This document shows, in pieces, positions 12,201 through 22,444 of a DNA stretch of 64,000 bases. A program made the position numbers and the translations under genes. Origin of the DNA: Zanthoxylum bungeanum. Lineage: Eukaryota; Streptophyta; Magnoliopsida; Sapindales; Rutaceae. Under the pieces are notes generated by a model, which was not told the origin of the DNA, ran no database searches, and worked only from the letters and a program-made list of their open reading frames with translations. Positions within the stretch are counted from its first letter, which is position 1; every line of letters starts with the position of its first letter. Location of the stretch: positions 124,001 to 188,000 of the forward strand of contig SKCR01021386.1 of NCBI GenBank assembly GCA_019454045.1. The letters are read 5' to 3'.

Positions 12201-12748
12201 TCCGAGATTTGTGTCTCATATCTTAAAAAAATTATATCAAAATTTGTCCAAACTAAATCAATATTCTACCTCCTAAACATATATTCCCTAAACAAGAACT
12301 AAATTCCACACACAATATTCAATCTTTACAATATTCTTGATGACCCAAAAAATCCCATTCATTTCATGTTTCTTTTACCAATCACAGCGTCAGGTTGCAT
12401 ACTTTTCGAGGTCTGCTGGCTGCATGCCTCTAAAAAATTTCTTTAAATGTTAGATACTTTAAAATGGTGTTGTTTTTTCTCCCCAAATCAACCCAAGTGG
12501 CAATCATCTGCTGGTTTCTTTTTCCTTTTTCCTTTTTCCTTTTTTAATTCAAATTTATTTTGATTTTTCAACGCCATGATTTCAAGCTTATCTTTAATAT
12601 GTGAACATAGTGGTATGCTAGTTGCTGGAATTTTTGTTAGTTTGTCCATTTTAAAATCACAAGCCATGAAGATATTGTGTGTCACTCCCAAGTCCTTTTT
12701 TCAAAAGCCAAGTATTCGTACTATATAATTTTTAATTATTAATCTATA
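12201..12748. other. Intergenic spacer
   Basis: AT-rich with a short (TTTTTCC)n-like pyrimidine tract near 12519-12546. Nothing coding or RNA-like could be supported. Confidence 0.4.
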
Positions 12749-12753
12749 ACACG

Positions 12754-13571
12754 TGTTGATGGTGTTTTTCGGGCACTATGTTATTTAAGGAGTACAGCAG
12801 GGGTAAAAAGGGTAATTACCTTATTGGGTGAGATCATTAAGCCGACCCGGCCACTATACAGTAAGAGACCGAGAATTTGATGATAGGTGACCGACCACTT
12901 GAGATCGGATGACCGGGCATTATCAGATCGACAACAACATTATCAGTTCAAATGGTTATCATGACCGACCTCATGAAGACCGAGCACATGACGAGGCGTG
13001 CTCAGGAAGATAAAGCATCATATTCTTGCGGAAAAGTGATAAGTTGTCCTACTTTAATGGGGTAAAGTAATAACTTAATATCCTAATAGGATAAAGGAAG
13101 TAAATGTAGTTTTGATTAGGAATCCTTATGGGAAAAGGGAATAGTTTTGACTAGGAATCCTGATAGGAAAAAGAGACCATCTCCAAATTGGGAACTCTTG
13201 TACAAATAGGAATCTGATTTCTTCACCATTATAAATAGGAGGGTAGAGTGAGTGTAGAAGGACAAGTTGAAGGCATCTGAAAATCATCACAAGAGTGAGA
13301 GATCAGAATCATCAAGCTCTGACTTGTAAACACAAAAAGAGCTGAGAAGCGTATTTGAGCAATAAAAGTGTCATCCTGTTTTTGTCCGTGGACGTAGGTC
13401 GGATCCAAATCCACCGAACCACGTTAAATCTCCTTGTCGATTGGTGCATTTATCTGTCTTTTGCTAAATTTGCTTTTGGTCCCCCATAACCAAACAAATT
13501 CACTATTGAGGGAGGATTACCTCGGAGGTGATATTCTCATATTGCCCTGAGACCAAAATCCACCGTCAACA
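12754..13571 (+). repeat. 5' LTR of the TR-GAG-like element
   Basis: 818 bp with TGTTGA/TCAACA ends. A TATA box (TATAAATAG) lies at 13230-13238 and AATAAA at 13361-13366, the usual promoter and polyadenylation arrangement of an LTR. Confidence 0.93.
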
Positions 13572-13624
13572 GTTGGCGCCGTCTGTGGGGAACTTCACAA
13601 AAAGCAGTTCACGTGATAAGACAA

Positions 13625-15118
13625 ATGGCGGAAGGCGGAAATCACCAACCAGGAGGTCCGGTAATGGACTGGATGAGAAAGATGAAAGATAGCATGAGGT
13701 CTATGATGGATCGATTAGAAAGAATGGAAGGAGCAAACAACGAGAAACCTGAAACCGGGACCGGTCAGAGGAGGAAAGAGAGGGAAAGAGGGAAAAGAGT
13801 AGTAGATGTAAGCGAAGACGAGGGACCCAGAAAGAGAGGCTCTTATGGGATAAGATCTGAAGTGGTAGGAAGAGAGCCACGATCAGAAAACACATGGGAA
13901 GAAGAAGAGGATGAACAATCACCCGACCCCTCCTCCGACAGTTTTTACAACTCCGAGAGGGAGGATAGAAAGTACAACGAAGACGTACATGAGACCTCCG
14001 GGCTTAAGGAACGCCACGCCCGGAACGACAGGCGAACAGAAGGACACAGAAGGCGACACGGGGGCACAGCCCGTGAAATAAAGTCTTGGTTGAGAAAAGA
14101 GATGACCAGATGGGGAGAAGGCCTCAAGATCGGCGCGGGAGACACCCGAGGCGAGGAAGATGGGTCTCCCCTTACGGAAGAGATAAGGTCAGCACAGTTC
14201 CCGAAGCGATTTAACATGCCGACCATGGCACCATACAAAGGCCACTCCGACCCAAAATCCCACATCGAGAACTTTGTCCTATTAATGGAGGTCCAAGGAG
14301 TAGTAGGGGATGCCGTTTGCAAAGTTTTCCCTCTAACCTTGGGAGGATCTGCCATTCTGTGGTTCAGAAGTCTAGCCTCAGGGAGCATCGGAAGCTTCGC
14401 ACAACTCAGGAAGTCATTTGTTCGGCACTTCAAAGGCGCATGCGTCCCAAAGAAAATGGTGGGAGAATTGAGACTGATGAAGCAGGGGGATGACGAGCCC
14501 CTGAGGAATTTTATTGAAAGGTACAACAATTTGGTGCTCGAGGTCGGAGCGTACGAGTCATCCGAAGCACTAGAAAGTCTCAAGGGAGGTCTGAAGGTCG
14601 GGAAGTTGTGGACTCACCTGAGGATTCAAGACGTATCGGATTATGCTACTGCCTTGGAATTGGCCAGGAAGTTTATCTTAATAGATGAGGAGAAAAAGAT
14701 TGCCCGTGGAATAGACACCCGAAAGGCTAAGATACTCAGGTCAGACAATCAGTGGGATTCAATCAGAAATTTGAGGAGACCAATCCCGGAGCAGAAGAAA
14801 CTCAGACTGACACCTCCGAGTAGTCATGCTCAAGAGATAAAGTCATCTGTCCAAGTCAACCGTGTCGCGGGGAGGACATTATACACCCTCCTGAACAAAC
14901 CTATGGCCCAGATAGTTCGGGAAATCCAGAATAAAGGTCTGTTGACCGAGCCTAATTTGAGGAGGTTCCCTATTGAGGAGGGAAATAGTAGGGCTTACTG
15001 TATCTACCATAACGTAAAGGGACACACCACGAATGGGTGCAGAGACCTGCGTGAGCAGGTGGAAGACTTGGTGAAAGAAGGCTATCTAGGTGAGTACATA
15101 GACCATTCGGTTTTTTAG
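13625..15118 (+). CDS. Gag polyprotein of the TR-GAG-like LTR element
   Basis: A single intact ORF of about 497 codons. The ATG at 13625 (MAEGGNHQPG) is chosen because it is the first ATG after the primer-binding site; a GTG further upstream is in frame but unlikely. The N-terminal third is charged and low in complexity (Arg/Glu-rich). The middle holds a retrotransposon-gag (capsid-like) domain: FNMPTMAPYKGHSDPKSHIE, FPLTLGGSAILWFRSL, MKQGDDEPLRNFIERYNNL. Near the C-terminus is a knuckle-like block seen in Ty3/gypsy gag (YCIYHNVKGHTTNGCRDLRE). Gag packages element RNA into virus-like particles. An intact gag in an element with no pol is consistent with selection for gag, or simply with youth. 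Confidence 0.88.
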   Translation: MAEGGNHQPGGPVMDWMRKMKDSMRSMMDRLERMEGANNEKPETGTGQRRKERERGKRVVDVSEDEGPRKRGSYGIRSEVVGREPRSENTWEEEEDEQSPDPSSDSFYNSEREDRKYNEDVHETSGLKERHARNDRRTEGHRRRHGGTAREIKSWLRKEMTRWGEGLKIGAGDTRGEEDGSPLTEEIRSAQFPKRFNMPTMAPYKGHSDPKSHIENFVLLMEVQGVVGDAVCKVFPLTLGGSAILWFRSLASGSIGSFAQLRKSFVRHFKGACVPKKMVGELRLMKQGDDEPLRNFIERYNNLVLEVGAYESSEALESLKGGLKVGKLWTHLRIQDVSDYATALELARKFILIDEEKKIARGIDTRKAKILRSDNQWDSIRNLRRPIPEQKKLRLTPPSSHAQEIKSSVQVNRVAGRTLYTLLNKPMAQIVREIQNKGLLTEPNLRRFPIEEGNSRAYCIYHNVKGHTTNGCRDLREQVEDLVKEGYLGEYIDHSVF

Positions 15119-15321
15119 GACGACCAAGTTGATAGCGAAAGTCATCCGGTCGGATGCGTGGAATGCTGAGATACAGAGAGGACGTATTAAGAAGAGCCTT
15201 ACTTGTAGTGACCCTTGTAGAGTTGCAAGAAAGATAACGGATCCCAAAAATGTGAGTAAAACTTCTTCTGTCTTAGGCTGACATTTATTTATGCTTGTTT
15301 GTTGTGGCCCACACAATGATT

Positions 15322-16197
15322 TTGATATTTATTTTACGGTTCGGGTCTGCTCTTGTACCGCCGAGTCCGTTTTATTGATATTTGTTTTACGGCTCGGGTC
15401 TGCTCTTGTACCGCCGAGTCCGTTTTATTGATATTTGTTTTACGGCTCGGGTCTGCTCTTGTACCGCCGAGTCCGTTTTGTTGATATTTGTTTTACGGCT
15501 CGGGTCTCCTCTTGTACCGCCGAGACCGATGTTTCTTTCCGGCTCGGGTCTGCTCTTGTACCGCCGAGACAGATGTTTCTTTCCGGCTCGGGTCTGCTCT
15601 TGTACCGCCGAGGCCGATGTTTCTTTCCGGCTCGGGTCTGCTCTTGTACCGCCGAGACCGATGTCTCTTTCCGGCTCGGGTCTGCTCTTGTAGCGCCGAG
15701 ACCGATGTTTAACTCCAGCTCGGGTCTGCTCTTGTACCGCCGAGACCGACGTTTCCATCCGACTCGGGTCTGCTCTTGTACCGCCGAGATCGATGTTTCT
15801 TCCCGGCTTGGGTCTGCTCTTGTACCGCCGAGACCGATGTTTCTTTCCGACTCGGGTCTGCTCTTGTACCGCCGAGACCGATGTCTCTTTCCGGCTCGGG
15901 TCTGCTCTTGTACCGCCGAGACCGATGCCTCTTTCCGGCTCGGGTCTGCTCTTGTACCGCCGAGACCGATGCCTCTTTCCGGCTCGGGTCTGCTCTTGTA
16001 CCGCCGAGACCGATGTCTCTTTCCGGCTCGGGTCTGCTCTTGTACCGCCGAGACCGATGCCTCTTTCCGGCTCGGGTCTGCTCTTGTACCGCCGAGACCG
16101 ATGTCTCTTTCCGGCTCGGGTCTGCTCTTGTACCGCCGAGACCGATGCCTCTTTCCGGCTCGGGTCTGCTCTTGTACCGCCGAGATCGAGTTTGTTA
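15322..16197. repeat. Tandem array 1: about 19 units of 44-53 bp, each with a CTCGG...CCGAG stem
   Basis: About 19 consecutive units share the core CTCGGGTCTGCTCTTGTACC followed by GCCGAG. The first four have a 53-bp period with the spacer TTTTATTGATATTTGTTTTAC; the rest have a 44-bp period with spacer variants of CCGATGTCTCTTTCCGG. Each unit can form a short hairpin (CTCGG with CCGAG). Neither period is a multiple of three, so stop-poor repeats give long false ORFs in several frames on both strands. Confidence 0.93.
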
Positions 16198-16198
16198 C

Positions 16199-17276
16199 AG
16201 CTCGGGGTCGGGTTACGTCCCACCGAGTCATGCTTATTGGCCTGGGGACGTAACATTCCCCCAGGACCAAGTGATTCTTACAGCTCGGGGTCGGGCGATG
16301 TCCCATCGAGTCTGCCCTTTGGACTGGGGACGTAACATTCCCCCAGGACCAAGTGATTTTTACAGCTCGGGGTCGGGCGATGTCCCACCGAGTCTGCCTT
16401 TGGACTGGGGACGTAACATTCCCCCAGGACCAAGTGATTCTTACAGCTCGGGGTCGGGCGATGTCCCACCGAGTCTGCCCTTTGGACTGGGGACGTAACA
16501 TTCCCCCAGGACCAAGTGATTCTTACAGCTCGGGGTCGGGCGATGTCCCACCGAGTCTGCCCTTTGGACTGGGGACGTAACATTCCCCCAGAACCCAAGT
16601 CTCTCACTCAACTCGGGGTCGGGTTACGTCCCACCGAGTCAGCTTCTTTGGTTTGGGGACGTAACATTCCCCCAGAACCCAAGTCTTTCACTCAACTCGG
16701 GGTCGGGTTGCGTCCCACCGAGTCAGCTCCTTTGGTTTGGGGAGGTAACATTCCCCCAGAACCCAAGTCTTTCGCTCAGCTCGGGGTCGGGGTACGTCCC
16801 ACCGAGTCAGCCATTCGGACTGGGGACGTAACATTCCCTCAGGTCCAAGTGCCTTTCACAGCTCGGGGTCGGGGTACGTCCCACCGAGTCAGCCCTTCGG
16901 ACTGGGGACGTAACATTCCCTCAGGTCCAAGTGTCGTTCTCAGCTCGGGGTCGGGTTGCGTCCCACCGAGTCAGCTCCTTTGGTTTGGGGAGGTAACATT
17001 CCCCCAGAACCCAAGTCTTTCGCTCAGCTCGGGGTCGGGGTACGTCCCACCGAGTCAGCCCTTCGGACTGGGGACGTAACATTCCCTCAGGTCCAAGTGC
17101 CTTTCACAGCTCGGGGTCGGGGTACGTCCCACCGAGTCAGCCCTTCGGACTGGGGACGTAACATTCCCTCAGGTCCAAGTGTCGTTCTCAGCTCGGGGTC
17201 GGGTTGCGTCCCACCGAGTCAGTCCTTCGGACTGGGGACGTAACGTTCCCCCAGGCCCGAGCATCTCTCACAGCTC
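16199..17276. repeat. Tandem array 2: about 13 units of 82 bp, also with a CTCGG...CCGAG stem
   Basis: About 13 units start A(G/A)CTCGGGGTCGGG, continue CGTCCCACCGAGTC, then GGGGACGTAACATTCCC. The 82-bp unit has an inner CTCGG/CCGAG pair like array 1 but a different spacer and tail, so the arrays share a hairpin core. From unit 8 on there is a higher-order repeat: a three-unit block (about 16776-16940) recurs at about 17026-17190. Confidence 0.93.
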
Positions 17277-17299
17277 GAGACAGGATCACATGCCACCGA

Positions 17300-17680
17300 G
17301 CACATCATCGTTAACTCAGAGGCAAAATTTTCTCCTCACAATCGAGATTGGATCAGTCAGGGGTCAGGACCCCCAAATCTCTGGTACAGATATTACAGAG
17401 GATGAGTCATTTTTAGTTTGGACAACAAGAGGAACTTCATCTCATGGTGGGACGACCCAAGTAAGCAATTTGCTTTGAGGTGGAGAATCATTCTGAATAG
17501 AGTCAGCATCTCCAATAAACCGAGGATATGAAGATAGAAACATAAGATTTAGTTGATGGCAAAGACAATTTCTCGGTGATTTCTGGAGCGACCACCAGCA
17601 AGGCGATCAACACACCATCTTTTTTTATAGTTCCCGGCATCAACTCACAAACTCGTTGTTACCGAGAACTAGGGGACAGA
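17300..17680 (+). other. 3' interior of the TR-GAG-like element up to the polypurine tract
   Basis: Non-coding sequence between array 2 and the 3' LTR. A short ORF (17179-17478) starts inside the array and has no domain. It ends with the purine-rich tract that primes plus-strand synthesis. Confidence 0.6.
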
Positions 17681-18497
17681 TGTTGATGGTGTTTTTCGGG
17701 CACTATGTTATTTAAGGAGTACAGCAGGGGTAAAAAGGGTAATTACCTTCTTGGGTGAGATCATTAAAGCCGACCCGGCCACTATACAGTAAGAGACCGA
17801 GCATTTGATGATAGGTGACCGACCACTTGAGATCGGATGACCGGGCATTATCAGATCGACAACAACATTCTCAGTTCAAATGGTTATCATGACCGACCTC
17901 ATGAAGACCGAGCACATGACGAGGCGTGCTCAGGAAGATAAAGCATCATATTCTTGCGGAAAAGGGATAAGTTGTCCTACTTTAATGGGGTAAAGTAATA
18001 ACTTAATATCCTAATAGGATAAAGGAAGTAAATGTAGTTTTGATTAGGAATCCTTATGGGAAAAGGGAATAGTTTTGACTAGGAATCCTGATAGGAAAAA
18101 GAGACCATCTCCAAATTGGGAACTCTTGTACAAATAGGAATCTGATTTCTTCACCATTATAAATAGGAGGGTAGAGTGAGTGTAGAAGGACAAGTTGAAG
18201 GCATCTGAAAATCATCACAAGAGTGAGAGATCAGAATCATCAAGCTCTGACTTGTAAACACAAAAAGAGCTGAGAAGCGTATTTGAGCAATAAAAGTGTC
18301 ATCATGTTTTTGTCCGTGGACGTAGGTCGGATCCAAATCCACCGAACCACGTTAAATCTCCTTGTCGATTGGTGCATTTATCTGTCTTTTGCTAAATTTG
18401 CTTTTGGTCCCCCATAACCAAACAAATTCACTATTGAGGGAGGATTACCTCGGAGGTGATATTCTCATTGCCCTGAGACCAAAATCCACCGTCAACA
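17681..18497 (+). repeat. 3' LTR of the TR-GAG-like element
   Basis: 817 bp, nearly identical to the 5' LTR. By eye there are six substitutions, one 1-bp insertion and one 2-bp deletion. The TATA box is at 18158-18166. Confidence 0.93.
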
Positions 18498-18502
18498 ACA
18501 CG

Positions 18503-19876
18503 TTTTTTTACATTAACATAAGACTTAAGTTTAATTATGACATAACTTAATAATATAATATGATCTGTGTACTGTTTATTTCTCATTACCGATAGAAAAA
18601 TAGATTCGCACATAATATTGACATGACATCAAAAGATTTCGTACGCTAATAGTAGGTACTTCCACTTATCAAATTTTACTTGCATCTAGATATATGGATT
18701 TCATTTGCCAAAAAAATAAAGAATTCATGTAGTTATTGATTTACAGGTATTGTTTTCACTCTTCAGAGCCTCCAAGTGATAGAAACAAAAGTGGCGTTTG
18801 GATATATATATTTCTAAAATTTAATTATTTGGCACTAATCACACATTAATTCATGATACTATTTTATTACTCATCCTCGTGGTCGTGCTAGCTTTCTCAT
18901 CACATTACCTTTCATTTTGTTTATCTCGTGTTATCGTAGGAAATTTCAGGGTTTAAATTGAATTTTAATTTGAGTTATGAAATTAGGTTTAAATTGAGTT
19001 TTAATTTGATTCTGAAATTGGTTCTAAATTCGGTTCCCTACACAGGTTTTGGTCCGGTTAAATGGTTCGGTTCCGGTTCTGTCCATGATAGAACTGGAAC
19101 CGGACCTTTTAAATTCGGTTATTATATTTTGAAATCGGAAGTGGACTGGTTCCAACCGTTCCAATTACAAACCCGAAAAAAACTGTCTGATTCCAACCGG
19201 TTCTGATTCTACCGGAACTGGTGCTAAGCCCTATATACACATATGGTCAAACTCAGATAAGGTTCATGTGGACTGTATGTGGACTTAAAGGTGGAATAAG
19301 ACAAAAAAAAATCTTATGTATTTTATCTGAATGACTGAATGTAGACTTTATATGAACTGTAAGGTGTGAATTGAAATCTGACCGTATATATATAAGAAAT
19401 ATTTTGTTTTTTACCATGGACTAGTAGTAAGATTGTGATAGCAACAAATAAAAAAAAAAAATCGACAAAATTCCGAATACGTGTCCACAATTATTCAACT
19501 AAGACTAGCACGCAAAATAATAGTAATAAATATGATAAATATGTTTTGCCCATTAGACTATTTACTTAATTAGTAATTAATTAAGCATTACATTATTGAT
19601 GTTGCTTTGAATGCTTAGATGAAAGGGTCATATTTATTAATGAAGTTATAATAAAAATAAAATGATGCAATAAGAAAGGCCAGCAAAATCCAAAATTACA
19701 TAAAAATGACAACGACCCAACTGACTTTTATGACTTAAGAAGTTTGAACTCAATGGGACTCTTTATATAAATATTTATAATTCTTGAGTAATGCCAATAA
19801 CATTTTGTTCTATATTTATAATGAGATGGAAAAAAAATCATATAAAAATAATGTTAATATTGAATGATCCTGCTTT
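18503..19876. other. AT-rich intergenic region with a GGTTCCGG-type degenerate repeat
   Basis: Nothing coding. At 18948-19020 a segment (GGTTTAAATTGA(A/G)TTTTAATTTGA) is imperfectly duplicated. At 19040-19225 there are scattered GGTTCGG/GGAACCGG motifs like those in the hAT-like elements at 57183-57719 and 58438-59116. No clear ends or TSD were found, so a transposon call is not made. Confidence 0.4.
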
Positions 19877-19914
19877 TGCTACTTTTCACTTTTAAGTGCT
19901 ACTTTTCACTTTTA
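19877..19914. repeat. Short direct duplication
   Basis: The 18-mer GCTACTTTTCACTTTTAA occurs twice in a row with a 1-2 bp offset, directly left of the long-TIR element that follows. Confidence 0.7.
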
Positions 19915-19916
19915 AA

Positions 19917-20936
19917 TTTGGGGAAAATTCTAAAAATGACATTGTCTCATTTTTGTTTTGTGTTTTGTATCGATGAATTACTTTTCAATTAATGATGTTA
20001 AGTGAATGCCGGCATCATAATTATATTTTTGTTAAATTATTATATTGCAGTGGCTCATTGATACAAAATTAAAAAGTTATGAGGTGTTTTGACATTATCA
20101 CAATTCTTTGGTGGTGCATAGATAATATCTAAAAAAAAATAAAATTTATATTTATTTTCAATATAATAATAATTCATATAATTATATATAATAAATTCAT
20201 ATTATTATTAAATTGAAAACATACAAAATTTAACATTTCAAACTTCTCATATTTTCCTTGATAGCGTGAAAACTCTTCTAGTTGTGATATTTCAAATGGA
20301 TGTGCATGAGAAGCTATGGCAGGGCTGTTGTTAGTGGAACAAGGGTGTTATGACGGACGTGCATGTGGTGATAGAGCTCGACGTGCATATGGTGGGAGAT
20401 CTAGGCGTGCGTCTGTGTGGTGACTGGAGAGGAAGTTGGGAAACGTACACGTGAATCTATTAAGATCCCCTCAGTCATTATCTTTTGATAGTATTTATTT
20501 ATTGTGAGAAATTTCACTTATTACTTTATAATGAAAACTAATTTTCTCAGTGAAGATTTTATGGAGAGTATGTGATGTATGATTTCGCTATATTGTCAAT
20601 ACTAAATCATGTTGTATATATTTTTTGACATTATAAAAGATTCATTCGATTATAGAGGATTATTATTTTTGTTGTTATTTTTATTTTTATTTTTAGATAT
20701 TATCTCTGCATCACCAAATAATTGTGATAATATCAATGCACCTCCTAACCTTTTGATTTTGTGTTTAGGAGCCACTACAATATAGTGATTGACAAAAATA
20801 TCATTCTGATGTCATCATTCACTTAACACCGTTTACGAAAAAATGTCTCATTGATACAAAACACAAACCAGAGGTGGTGCAGTGTCATTGTTAGAAATCC
20901 GTGGTGATTACATATATTTTCCCAAACCTGAAGTGG
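19917..20936. mobile_element. Long-TIR non-autonomous DNA transposon (Mutator-like)
   Basis: Segments of about 200-220 bp at roughly 19917-20135 and 20690-20936 are inverted copies of each other. Matching blocks include GTTTTGTGTTTTGTATC, GTTAAGTGAATG, AGTGGCTC and GATAATATC. Both ends open with TTTGGG(G)AAAAT. The roughly 550-bp middle contains no ORF. Long TIRs with a GGGAAAAT-type start fit non-autonomous Mutator-like elements, but no clean 9-bp TSD was seen, so the superfamily is tentative. Confidence 0.65.
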
Positions 20937-22180
20937 TTTAGAGATAATTTATCGGGATGACTTAAGTTGACATATAAGTGAGGTATGAGAAAACCTAAGT
21001 TGACATGAACTGAAGTCGTAAAAAAGATATTTAGATTTTATGAAATTTAATAAAATAACGATTTCAAATAAAGAATAATAATATTAAAAAAAAATCCATG
21101 TATCGGATCCCATTTAGTGGGAAAATGATTGGTTTGGTAGTGTAACAGATTGCATAATTGCATGGTAGGTGATAAAACAAATTGATAAATCCAATTTGTA
21201 TTGAAATCTAAATAAATCAAATCAAATTGTGATAAATTCGTATTCGATTTGCTTATTGAACTAATCGAATATGAATATTTGTTTAATAATGAGTCAAATG
21301 TAAATATTCGTTTAGTAACGAATCGAATATGAATATTCGTTTATTCTATTCAATGACATAAATTATTCTAATTTATTTTCACTATTTTTTCATAAATATA
21401 TAAAGTTTAATTATGCAATTAATATATTTGTTAAAAATGACTAAACAAATATAGATAATATTATTTTTTATGTGGTAATTGACAAGAACTTTTCGAATTT
21501 TAATTGAAAAATAATAACAACTAGTAAATGAAAATAATAAAATGAATCATAAATAAATAAACGAATAAGTGAGTTTAAATTTATATTCAAATGAATCGAA
21601 TTTACTTATCTATTAAATAAATTTATTTTTTCAAATTTATATTCACTTTAAAACGAATTGAATAGAAGTGAATAAAGAATAAAAGAATCCAACTACAATT
21701 TTACTCCAACGTGGCGCATGCATTAATATTAATTTTTAAAAGGAAAAATAAAAGAAAAAATCCCTATCAAAGGACATTTTTGTCAATGACTATCATTACT
21801 GCAATCATGAACATTGAAACAATTGTACCACGTAGTCTGTGCTCTTTTTTCTTTCGTGTATCATTAATATTCCTAATATTTGATTCATGAGAAAGACGTA
21901 TAATTTAATTCTCGAGTTTATAGAATATATTTTTAAAAAAAAAATTTAAGATAATAAATTTTTTTTATCTTTTAACGACGGGATTTCCAAAAGAAAAAAG
22001 TGTATTATTAACAACGAAGTTCAAAAAAGGAAAAAAAGGAGCAAAAATAGAAAAAACAAAAATATAAACAAAAAGATAAAAACAGAGGAATTTAATAGAA
22101 GCTTAACAGAGTGTACCTGCCAGGTACAGGCTCTACATTGGCTTGGCTGCCTGTTCATCTCCACCAAGTGACAATCTTTA
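20937..22180. other. AT-rich region upstream of the H+-ATPase gene
   Basis: No gene. At 21255-21345 the motif CGAATATGAATATTCGTTTA recurs two to three times and is partly palindromic. Purine-rich low-complexity sequence lies at 22020-22090. Distal promoter elements may lie here but none can be called. Confidence 0.4.
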
Positions 22181-22199
22181 CTTAAAAAAGCTCCCCCCC

Positions 22200-22444
22200 T
22201 TTTAGATTCGAGAGAGAGATTAACACCAACTCACCAACCAACCACTCTCTTTCTCCTCTAGAAACAGAGTTTTCAATTTTCTTTTGAGGTGAAAATAACA
22301 GAGTCCTCTGTTTTAGTGTATCTTTGATTTTTTTTTTTTTTTTTTTATGTTCTTTTAAATTTTTGGCAGTGAATTTGTTTCTGATATGTTTTTGTGCTTG
22401 GTTTTGTAGAGCTCGAAGGAAGTGATTTCATCGAGTTAAAAAAA
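22200..22444 (+). promoter_or_regulatory. 5' leader of the H+-ATPase gene with a probable leader intron
   Basis: A CT-rich leader (ACCACTCTCTTTCTCCTCTAG) precedes a probable 5'-UTR intron from about 22289 (GAG|GTGAAA) to the TTTTGTAG acceptor at 22409, ending 36 bp before the ATG. The pseudogene copy at 59398 has the same layout, including AGAAACAGAG before the donor, which supports the reading. No certain TATA box was found. Confidence 0.55.

Larger units (their letters stand above)
12754..18497 (+). mobile_element. Non-autonomous LTR retrotransposon with gag only (TR-GAG-like)
   Basis: Two LTRs of 818 and 817 bp begin TGTTGA and end TCAACA. They bracket a 4.1-kb interior, and the whole is flanked by the 5-bp TSD ACACG (12749-12753 and 18498-18502). 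A primer-binding site starts right after the 5' LTR (GTTGGCGCCGTCTGTGGGG, 13572-13590) and a purine-rich tract (AACTAGGGGACAGA) ends at 17680. The interior has one gag ORF, then two tandem arrays; no protease, reverse transcriptase, RNase H or integrase motif was found in any frame. This matches the plant TR-GAG class, which needs pol from a partner element. By eye the LTRs differ at about eight places, so the insertion is recent. Confidence 0.93.

Noticed and set aside
15322..16197. Regular repeat-spacer pattern resembling a CRISPR array
   Set aside because: Spacers are nearly identical from unit to unit, there is no cas context, and the array lies in a plant retrotransposon.
15387..17243. 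Long Arg/Ser- or Gly/Pro-rich ORFs (up to 353 codons) on both strands
   Set aside because: They lie wholly in the tandem arrays, whose repeat units lack stops in several frames. They are products of the repeats, not genes.
18940..19235. A hAT MITE with GGTTCCGG motifs
   Set aside because: No inverted ends or 8-bp duplication could be found, so it is only described as a degenerate repeat.
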